Positions 58,459 to 64,000 of a stretch of DNA of 64,000 bases are shown here, one piece after another. The notes under the pieces were generated by a model, which saw only the letters and a list, made by a program, of their open reading frames with translations, was not told the origin of the DNA and searched no databases. Source of the stretch: Fortiea contorta PCC 7126 (lineage in GTDB: Bacteria > Cyanobacteriota > Cyanobacteriia > Cyanobacteriales > Nostocaceae); assembly GCF_000332295.1 (NCBI RefSeq), contig NZ_KB235930.1, positions 124,895 through 188,894 of the forward strand, in the 5' to 3' direction. Numbering within the stretch: the first letter of the stretch is position 1; each line of letters starts with the position of its first letter. The position numbers and the translations under genes were made by a program.

Positions 58459-59349
58459 ATGAGTTTAACTAGCCAGCAGCTATTTCCAGCTAAGTTAGAA
58501 AAATTCCTTTGGACTTGGCAAGGTTACAGAATTCAGTACACTGTCATGGGTGAAGGAAAACCCTTAGTATTAGTTCATGGCTTTGGCGCATCTATTGGAC
58601 ATTGGCGCAAAAATATTCCCGTTTTAGCTGATGCTGGTTATCAAGTATTTGCTATAGATTTGTTAGGGTTTGGTGGTTCAGAAAAAGCACCCATTGATTA
58701 CACAATTGAAGTATGGGTAGAGTTGCTCAAAGATTTTTGGACAGCACATATCCAACAACCAGCTATATTTATTGGCAATTCTATCGGCGCATTAATTAGC
58801 TTGATAGTATTAGCAGAACATCCAGAAATTGCTGCTGGTGGTGTTTTAATTAATTCTGCAGGCGGTTTAAGCCATCGTCCCCATGAATTAAACCCACCAC
58901 TGAGAATAGTTATGGCAGCTTTTAATAGAGTAGTGCGATCGCCCATCACAGGCAAGCTCATTTTTAACCGCATTCGCCAAAAAAGCCAAATTCGTCGCAC
59001 TCTCTACCAAGTCTACCGCGATCGCGCCGCCGTCACTGATGAACTAGTTGATTTACTTTATACTCCCGCTTGCGAACCAGGCGCACAACAAGTTTTTGCT
59101 TCCATTCTGTCAGCACCTCCTGGCCCCAGTCCCCAGGAACTTTTACCCAAAGTAGAACGTCCTCTACTAATAATTTGGGGTGCTGACGACCCTTGGACAC
59201 CCATCACAGGAGCAAAGATTTACGAGGAGGCGCAAAAGAATGGTAAACCAATCAAAATTATCCCCATTCCCAACGCCGGTCATTGTCCCCATGATGAAGT
59301 CCCAGAAGTTGTCAACAACCAGATTGTGGATTGGCTAGCTCAAAGGTGA
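58459..59349 (+). CDS. Alpha/beta hydrolase (pheophytinase/dephytylase-like)
   Basis: 296 residues, no signal peptide. LVLVHGFGASIGHWRKNIPV holds the oxyanion-hole HGFG; nucleophile Ser in AIFIGNSIGALISL, acid in IIWGADDPWTPI, catalytic His in PNAGHCPHDEVPEVV. The QYTVMGEGKPLVLVHGFGAS start and NSAGGL resemble cyanobacterial/plastid hydrolases related to pheophytinase and chlorophyll dephytylase, but the same motifs occur in many alpha/beta hydrolases, so substrate is uncertain. Confidence 0.85.
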   Translation: MSLTSQQLFPAKLEKFLWTWQGYRIQYTVMGEGKPLVLVHGFGASIGHWRKNIPVLADAGYQVFAIDLLGFGGSEKAPIDYTIEVWVELLKDFWTAHIQQPAIFIGNSIGALISLIVLAEHPEIAAGGVLINSAGGLSHRPHELNPPLRIVMAAFNRVVRSPITGKLIFNRIRQKSQIRRTLYQVYRDRAAVTDELVDLLYTPACEPGAQQVFASILSAPPGPSPQELLPKVERPLLIIWGADDPWTPITGAKIYEEAQKNGKPIKIIPIPNAGHCPHDEVPEVVNNQIVDWLAQR

Positions 59350-59449
59350 TGATTTTTATGCATAGACATCTTGTAAGTAGATGTCTATGCATCTTTGTTT
59401 CTCAGGTATGAAAAAGCTGCTAACAATCTGGATAAACTCCCCTTATTTT

Positions 59450-59559
59450 GAACTTACGCAAGTGTCATATTTTTTGAGAAAAATCGTTCCAAGTTTTACT
59501 TTTAAAAAACTTGACTCTTGACTTTGGAAACGAATATTAAATACCACCTGCGTAAGTCC
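59450..59559. mobile_element. MITE-like element, 110 bp, ACTTACGCA inverted ends
   Basis: GAACTTACGCAAGTG (59450-59464) faces GGACTTACGCAGGTG read from the other strand (59545-59559): 15-bp inverted ends with two mismatches, 9 bp perfect (59452-59460 and 59549-59557). The 80-bp body is AT-rich and gene-free. Such GGACTTACGCA ends recur in non-autonomous elements of Nostoc-type genomes (recalled knowledge). Located 50 bases before the kinase gene, where it may carry or displace promoter sequence. Confidence 0.65.
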
Positions 59560-59611
59560 TGTTATTGTCTCAATTTATTTTGAGAAAATCAAAATCAAGT
59601 GGTGTGAATCT

Positions 59612-60652
59612 ATGGGACTTGATGTGCGAAATGGATATGACGAGAATATTTCCTTCAATAACCACCAACATTTTTTTCAAAAAGGTTATCAAGTTATCCG
59701 CGAACTAGGACGCAACCGAGAAGCAGGACGCATTATTTATCTAGCTCATGCTTTCAATTCCCATCAACTAGTAGTGATTAAAGAATTCTGTTTTGCTAAA
59801 ACATTTCCTGACTGTTCAGGTTTGCAAGCTTATGAACACGAAATCCAAATCTTGCAACAATTGCATCATCCCCGCATTCCCCACTATGTAGCTTCTTTCA
59901 CAACACCAGCGGGTTTTTATTTGGTACAAGAATATAAAAACGCTCCATCATTAGGAGCAAAACACAACTTCCATCCAGAACAAATCAAACACATCGCCTT
60001 GTCAATTTTAGAAATTTTGGTTTATTTGCAAAACCAAACTGCTCCTATTATCCATCGGGACATCAAACCAGAAAACATTTTAGTTGACCAACATCTAAGA
60101 ACTTATTTAATTGATTTTGGTTTGGCGAAAAAACAAGATATCACAACAGTTCTGAGTAGCTTATCTGCAGGTACTCCAGGATTTATGTCACCAGAAGAAC
60201 AGTTTGGTGATTTCCTCACAACAGCATCAGACTTATATAGTTTAGGAGCAACATTAATTTGCTTACTCACCCATACCCGCGCCGTAGATATTGGTAAGTT
60301 AATTGATGAAAACTTGCGCTTTAATTTCCATAAATTAGTCCCAAACATCAATCCGCGTTTCTGCGCTTGGTTAATGAAAATGGTAGAACCCAACCGTAAA
60401 CATCGCTACCCTAACGCAGAAATTGCACTCAAAACACTCCAACCCATTCCCGTTTTTGGTGGTACTAAAATAGAAATGCTAGCCACCGTAGTAAAACTGA
60501 GAAAAAGCACAACAATGCTAGCACTAGCAACCATGGGAACACTTGCTGTAGCAGGAACAACTTGGATAATCGCTCAACCAGGAGGACTCGCTCAACAAGT
60601 ATTAGAAACTCATGAATGTCAATCTTCTCAGCTAGTTTCTAAGCGCTGCTGA
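59612..60652 (+). CDS. Hanks-type serine/threonine protein kinase with C-terminal membrane segment
   Basis: 346 residues. Kinase domain about 30-285: a degenerate Gly loop (ELGRNREAGRIIYLAHAF), VAIK-like Lys in LVVIKEFCF, catalytic loop IIHRDIKPENILVD, DFG in TYLIDFGLAKK, and APE-like SPEEQFGDFLTTASDLYS. A hydrophobic segment (about 300-322, TTMLALATMGTLAVAGTTWI) places the kinase on the cytoplasmic side of a membrane with a short tail containing two Cys. No sensor domain is present, so input is unknown. Confidence 0.93.
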   Translation: MGLDVRNGYDENISFNNHQHFFQKGYQVIRELGRNREAGRIIYLAHAFNSHQLVVIKEFCFAKTFPDCSGLQAYEHEIQILQQLHHPRIPHYVASFTTPAGFYLVQEYKNAPSLGAKHNFHPEQIKHIALSILEILVYLQNQTAPIIHRDIKPENILVDQHLRTYLIDFGLAKKQDITTVLSSLSAGTPGFMSPEEQFGDFLTTASDLYSLGATLICLLTHTRAVDIGKLIDENLRFNFHKLVPNINPRFCAWLMKMVEPNRKHRYPNAEIALKTLQPIPVFGGTKIEMLATVVKLRKSTTMLALATMGTLAVAGTTWIIAQPGGLAQQVLETHECQSSQLVSKRC

Positions 60653-60672
60653 TTGAACTTTTCAAAATCATT

Positions 60673-60702
60673 TGTAGAGACGTAAGATTTTGCGTCTCTA
60701 CA
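60673..60702 (+). terminator. TGTAGAGACG hairpin after the kinase gene
   Basis: TGTAGAGACG (60673-60682) pairs perfectly with CGTCTCTACA (60693-60702) around a TAAGATTTTG loop; TTTAAATTT follows. The GTAGAGACGT...ACGTCTCTAC hairpin is a frequent dispersed repeat in cyanobacteria, here 20 bases after the kinase stop where it can act as a terminator. Confidence 0.6.
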
Positions 60703-60732
60703 TTTAAATTTATATCGCAATTCAGCAACACC

Positions 60733-60940
60733 AGAAAGCAATATCTATATTCCCTTGCTAAATCTACTGAAATCAGAAAGCAAACCGCAGTTTGAGAAAG
60801 CAATTTCTATATTCCCTTGCTAAATCTACTGAAATCAGAAAGCAATCTCTGCTTTTGCTTGCTAAATCTACTGAAATGAGAAAGCAAACCGCAGTTTGAG
60901 AAAGCAATCTCTGTTTTTGCTAACTAAATTCCGTCTGAAT
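60733..60940. repeat. Two tandem 104-bp units made of 42- and 20-bp modules
   Basis: Module A (42 bp: AGAAAGCAATMTCT... CTTGCTAAATCTACTGAAAT, then C or G) and module b (20 bp: AGAAAGCAAACCGCAGTTTG) are ordered A-b-A / A-b-A: 60733-60774, 60775-60794, 60795-60836, then 60837-60878, 60879-60898, 60899-60940. Each module starts AGAAAGCAA. The last A copy is diverged. No coding function; spacers are not unique, so it is not a CRISPR. Confidence 0.85.
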
Positions 60941-61049
60941 TATTACCAATCGTCAAAATCAAAAAACGCCAGTAGGAAACAGCCAGATAGCGCGATCGCT
61001 TACAATTTAATCACGAGCAGATTATCCTCAATTTTTCAGTGCGGTTAAC

Positions 61050-61484
61050 ATGACTGAAATCAACCCTGATCAGATTACTGGAAGCATTTCCATTACCGTA
61101 CTACCTCAAAAAAATGGACAGTATGTCTGTCAAATATCACCATCCCTGAATGATTCTTCTGGGGAGGATCTACGGTGCTACGGTCAAACAAAGGAACACG
61201 CAATCGCCATCGCTTTAGAGCAGCTAGCTGATGACTATCGCCGCAGAGCACAAGAACAACAAAATATAGATTGGGACACAGTAGAGCGCTCAGACTCTGG
61301 AGAGCCAATTACCAAGCACTACCATGTGATTTTGCACTATGAACGCATTGCTGAGGAAGAATCGAAGTTTGAAGCAATGCACAATACAATCATGGGAAAT
61401 ACGGTGGTTGAGAACGCCAAAATTACTATCATTGAGATTGATTCAGATATACCAATTGATCCGCTAGCGCGATCATGGGATTGA
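61050..61484 (+). CDS. Unknown small soluble protein, 144 residues
   Basis: Acidic protein. N-terminal segment SISITVLPQKNGQYVCQISP and YGQTKEHAIAIALEQLADDY resemble a two-strand/helix unit as in HicB-like antitoxin folds, but no HTH follows. The C-terminal part (HYHVILHYERIAEEESKFEA and ENAKITIIEIDSDIPIDPLA) is alpha/beta. Function unknown. Separated from the upstream kinase gene by about 400 bases of repeats. Confidence 0.65.
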   Translation: MTEINPDQITGSISITVLPQKNGQYVCQISPSLNDSSGEDLRCYGQTKEHAIAIALEQLADDYRRRAQEQQNIDWDTVERSDSGEPITKHYHVILHYERIAEEESKFEAMHNTIMGNTVVENAKITIIEIDSDIPIDPLARSWD

Positions 61485-61518
61485 TTTAGAGACATCAACA
61501 CTATCTCAATATTTTTCA

Positions 61519-61589
61519 AGCGGGCGGCGGGAATCGAACCCGCATTAATAGCTTGGAAGGCTATAGTTTTACCACTAAACTACGCCCGC
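61519..61589 (-). tRNA. tRNA-Gly (UCC)
   Basis: 71 nt. Acceptor GCGGGCG pairs with CGCCCGC, D-arm AGTTTAGTGGTAAAACT, anticodon loop CTTCCAA (anticodon UCC), T-arm GCGGGTTCGATTCCCGC, discriminator U as in bacterial tRNA-Gly. CCA is not encoded. Confidence 0.95.
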
Positions 61590-61642
61590 AAGTTTCCAAC
61601 TTTAAAAACATAACACGACACTAGCAAAAAATCAAGTATTTC

Positions 61643-62635
61643 TCAAGGTAAAGGCTGAATGAGAATCCGGACTGTGAGATTACTGGGTTTTGGGTCTTGC
61701 GGATCGTTGTCATAGGCAGGCTCAAATTCCCAGCCTCTGAGAACTTCATTGGTGATAAACTCTTCATATTCGCTCTTTTCGTCAGGGCGAATCGACTGAT
61801 CAGCGATCGCTACACCCTCCAGTTTACCTTGTTCCGAAATCGTCAAAATCGCTGTAATTTCTACAGGTTCACCAGGTTTTTTTTCAATAAACTTAACGTA
61901 CTCCAGACCTTTAGGAAATGGTTGGTTGTTAGGTTTTATTTTGGCTGGGTTAGTGTGTCTATCCCGTTCTCCCTGTTGCGGTTCCCCTACCAAAGTTGCA
62001 ACTAAAGTTCCCCCTGCTGCATCTGCTGGTGGTGCTAACGGTTCTTGATTCTCAGTAGTATTATTTGTGTTCTCTCGTTGCTGTTGTGCAGCTAGTTCTC
62101 GTTGTTTTTGTGCAGCTAGTTCTCGTTGTTTTTGTGCAGCTAATTCTCGTTGCTGTTGTGCAGCTAATTCTCGTTGCTGTTGTGCAACCAAATCCTTTTG
62201 TTGCTGTACCGCTAATTCTCGTTGCAAAGCCGCTAATTCCCGCTCTTGTTGTGCAGCGAGTTCTCGTTGACGTTTTACCGCCAGAGCGATCGCTCTTTCA
62301 TCTTCACTGATCGGCGCAGGTTTAACTGTTAATTTTTCTGTAGTCACACCTTGCTGCGGTAACTTTTCAGTTGTGGTTGCTGGCTTGGGTGATACAGATT
62401 TGGTTGTAGGTTTTGGTTGTGGTTGAGCATCAATATCGATCAACTCCACAGCGATCGTCGATTCACTCTGCTGTTGCCATAATGAGCTGAACTGATAGGA
62501 ACGGAGCAGCCAAAATGCCAACAAATGCAATGCAACTGAACCTAACACTACCGCAACCCACATTCCCGGTGGATCAGAGCGTCTCCTCCAGTCTTGATCT
62601 GGACTTAAAGTTGTATCCGCAGACGTTGGTGTCAT
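61643..62635 (-). CDS. TonB-like energy-transducer protein with octapeptide repeats
   Basis: 330 residues. Cytoplasmic N-terminus, one hydrophobic helix about 26-45 (WVAVVLGSVALHLLAFWLL), a Pro/Lys/Thr-rich stretch (TTKSVSPKPATTTEKLPQQG), then about nine tandem QQQRELAA-type octapeptides (about residues 122-188; 24-bp DNA repeat, 62070-62270) and a C-terminal TonB-like domain (VEITAILTISEQGKLEGVAI, EVLRGWEFEPAY). Probably couples inner-membrane energy to outer-membrane import or links the envelope across the periplasm. Repeat number is likely variable between strains. Confidence 0.85.
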   Translation of the reverse strand: MTPTSADTTLSPDQDWRRRSDPPGMWVAVVLGSVALHLLAFWLLRSYQFSSLWQQQSESTIAVELIDIDAQPQPKPTTKSVSPKPATTTEKLPQQGVTTEKLTVKPAPISEDERAIALAVKRQRELAAQQERELAALQRELAVQQQKDLVAQQQRELAAQQQRELAAQKQRELAAQKQRELAAQQQRENTNNTTENQEPLAPPADAAGGTLVATLVGEPQQGERDRHTNPAKIKPNNQPFPKGLEYVKFIEKKPGEPVEITAILTISEQGKLEGVAIADQSIRPDEKSEYEEFITNEVLRGWEFEPAYDNDPQDPKPSNLTVRILIQPLP

Positions 62636-62709
62636 CTGAAGTATGAAGTATAAAGTATTTTGACAGCCTCTAACTTTATTCGCGCCAACCGACTTACTCC
62701 AGTCTGATT

Positions 62710-64000
62710 TTACCGATTAACCATCACCTCTGGTGTCACCGCAAAAGTCAAAACTGTTTCATCGACTCCCTTAAGTTCTAAAGGACTGACCTTAGTAATC
62801 TCTTCATCCTGCAAATAATCTGCCACAGCAGCAGAAACCAAAATAGTACCCGGAATAGCAGCAGACTGCAACCTAGCAGCAATATTCACACTAGGGCCAA
62901 TAGCAGTATAATCAGCTCTTTCCGCACTACCAAACATCCCCACAACAGCTGTACCCTGGTGAATACCGCAGCGAAACTTGACCCCAGCGTGTCCATCAGC
63001 ATCAAATATCCCTTGATTTCGCCAATGCTGATTTAACTCCGCCAGAGATTTGTGCATTGCTCTGGCTGTATTGATAGCACGGCGTACCTGTTCATTCGGG
63101 GTCAATTCTTCCGGCGCTCCATACAAAGCTAAAATCGCATCGCCCATAAATTTATCTACAGTTCCACCGTTATCAAACACAGTCTTGGTCATGGACTCTA
63201 AATACTCATTTAATAACTCTGCCACGCGCCGGGATCTGAGAGTATTTGCTAACTGAGTAAAACCAACTATGTCACTAAACAAAACCGTAATCAAACGGGG
63301 TTCCGGTCGTAAATCCAGTGTCAAATCTCCCGTCGCCGCTTTTTTTACCAAAGCAGGCGGTAAAAACCGCTTCAGCACAGATTCTGTCAGATAAGTATTT
63401 AATTCTACAACCCGCCGCTCATTTTCCTTCAATGCCAACAGATTTCTCACCTCAGCCAAAAGTTCTCGATCATTAAATGGTTTCGCCAAATAAGCATCCG
63501 CACCATATTCCGTACTTTCAATGCGGGTTTCTTCATCTATTTTGGCAGTGAGTAAAATAATGGGTATACCCTTGAGATTATCCTGATTGCGGATCATCTC
63601 AATCATCTCCAGTCCCGTTACCACTGGCATCATTAAATCACTGATAATTAAGCTGGGGGAGGTTTTTTGAGCTATGTAAAATCCCTCAGCACCGTTGCGA
63701 GCGGTCTGGACTCGATAACCATTACTGCGAATAATCTCAGATACATAAGCACGCAAATCTGGGTTATCGTCTACAACTAGAATTAAGTGTTGATGCTTCC
63801 CTAAACTAGCATTGCCGTTACCCTGCAATTCCTGCTCATCAGATAAGACCGATGAAATCCCTTCACCGTCAGTGATTGGCTCTACTAATTCTAAATCAGC
63901 CAATTCCACACTAGCACGGCTTGTTTTCAGTTCTGCAGGCGTTTCTAGTAATTGTTCTGGAGGTAAGTGTTTATTTCCTGTTACCAATTCAATAGTAAAA
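62710..64000 (-). CDS. Histidine kinase - receiver - adenylate cyclase hybrid (N-terminus outside window)
   Basis: The frame is open to the right edge and reads FTIELVTGNKHLPPEQLLE at its start, which resembles the end of a histidine-kinase ATPase domain, so the true start lies beyond 64000; a TTG at 63987 is an unlikely start. Receiver domain: ILVVDDNPDLRAYVSE, phospho-acceptor Asp in LIISDLMMPVVTG, Lys in ILLTAKIDEE. A short linker (LLALKENERRVVELNTYLTE) leads to a class III cyclase: metal Asps in LFSDIVGFTQLAN and KFMGDAILALYG, Lys of KFMGD and the DYTAIGPSVNIAARLQ segment suggest ATP as substrate. Likely makes cAMP in response to phosphorelay. Confidence 0.9.
   Translation of the reverse strand, partial: FTIELVTGNKHLPPEQLLETPAELKTSRASVELADLELVEPITDGEGISSVLSDEQELQGNGNASLGKHQHLILVVDDNPDLRAYVSEIIRSNGYRVQTARNGAEGFYIAQKTSPSLIISDLMMPVVTGLEMIEMIRNQDNLKGIPIILLTAKIDEETRIESTEYGADAYLAKPFNDRELLAEVRNLLALKENERRVVELNTYLTESVLKRFLPPALVKKAATGDLTLDLRPEPRLITVLFSDIVGFTQLANTLRSRRVAELLNEYLESMTKTVFDNGGTVDKFMGDAILALYGAPEELTPNEQVRRAINTARAMHKSLAELNQHWRNQGIFDADGHAGVKFRCGIHQGTAVVGMFGSAERADYTAIGPSVNIAARLQSAAIPGTILVSAAVADYLQDEEITKVSPLELKGVDETVLTFAVTPEVMVNR

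Noticed and set aside
60733-60940. CRISPR-like array of modules
   Set aside because: Spacer parts are themselves repeated, and no cas genes are in the window.
62065-62310. Plus-strand Cys/Val-rich ORFs across the TonB-like repeat
   Set aside because: They are antisense translations of the 24-bp repeat.

Overview
The window is a piece of a filamentous, probably heterocyst-forming (Nostoc/Anabaena-type) cyanobacterial chromosome. Evidence seen directly: many HIP1 octamers (GCGATCGC), photosynthesis-linked genes (ndhN of the NDH-1 complex, pam68), a cyanophycinase, a cyanobacterial-type gshA, the cyanobacterial ribosomal cluster with adk-infA-rpmJ inside and rpsJ, rpsN and rpsD missing, and short heptanucleotide repeats (TGACAAA, CTTCATA) between genes. 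The exact species is not determined.

Layout. 1-3177: mfd (minus strand, C-terminal end outside the window). 3536-8733: a CNNM/CorC-type membrane protein, a 21-bp tandem repeat block with G-rich and C-rich flanks, DAHP synthase (aroF), the pam68-rpsO pair and a lone cyanophycinase. 9241-13206: a small ORF, a small membrane protein and a nitrate/bicarbonate-family ABC importer (permease, ATPase, Tat-exported binding protein). 13662-17963: a CPA2 cation/proton antiporter preceded by a possible pseudoknotted RNA, a small membrane-anchored protein, an AMIN-domain protein and a DUF3172-like protein. 18118-18594: ndhN.

18595-37231 is the ribosomal protein supercluster: a long structured leader, then rplC-rplD-rplW-rplB-rpsS-rplV-rpsC-rplP-rpmC-rpsQ-rplN-rplX-rplE-rpsH-rplF-rplR-rpsE-rplO-secY-adk-infA-rpmJ-rpsM-rpsK-rpoA-rplQ-truA-rplM-rpsI-rpmE-prfA, all on the plus strand. 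It supplies ribosome subunits, the Sec channel, the RNA polymerase alpha subunit, nucleotide balance and translation initiation/termination. 37241-39922 is an accessory patch (unknown protein, XRE regulator, unknown protein, DUF2887/Rpn-like nuclease). 40117-44894: ABC-F ATPase, gpmI, secG and a zinc-protease-like protein. 44907-44980: tRNA-Met. 45132-50047: LysM/M23 endopeptidase, a gene-poor stretch, a TrmL-like tRNA methylase and gshA.

50335-56955 is the most unusual locus: a three-gene minus-strand operon encoding a histone-deacetylase-fold enzyme with complete zinc site, a roughly 1,490-residue Upf1-like SF1 helicase carrying an IF2-N-like N-terminus and a roughly 700-residue coiled-coil insertion, and a 408-residue protein with a probable winged helix that is translationally coupled to the helicase. 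57242-64000: MscS channel, alpha/beta hydrolase, a MITE-like element, a Ser/Thr kinase, a 104-bp duplicated repeat, an unknown small protein, tRNA-Gly, a TonB-like protein with octapeptide repeats, and the C-terminal part of a kinase/receiver/adenylate-cyclase protein running off the right edge.

All calls are made by reading translated motifs; no database search was possible.
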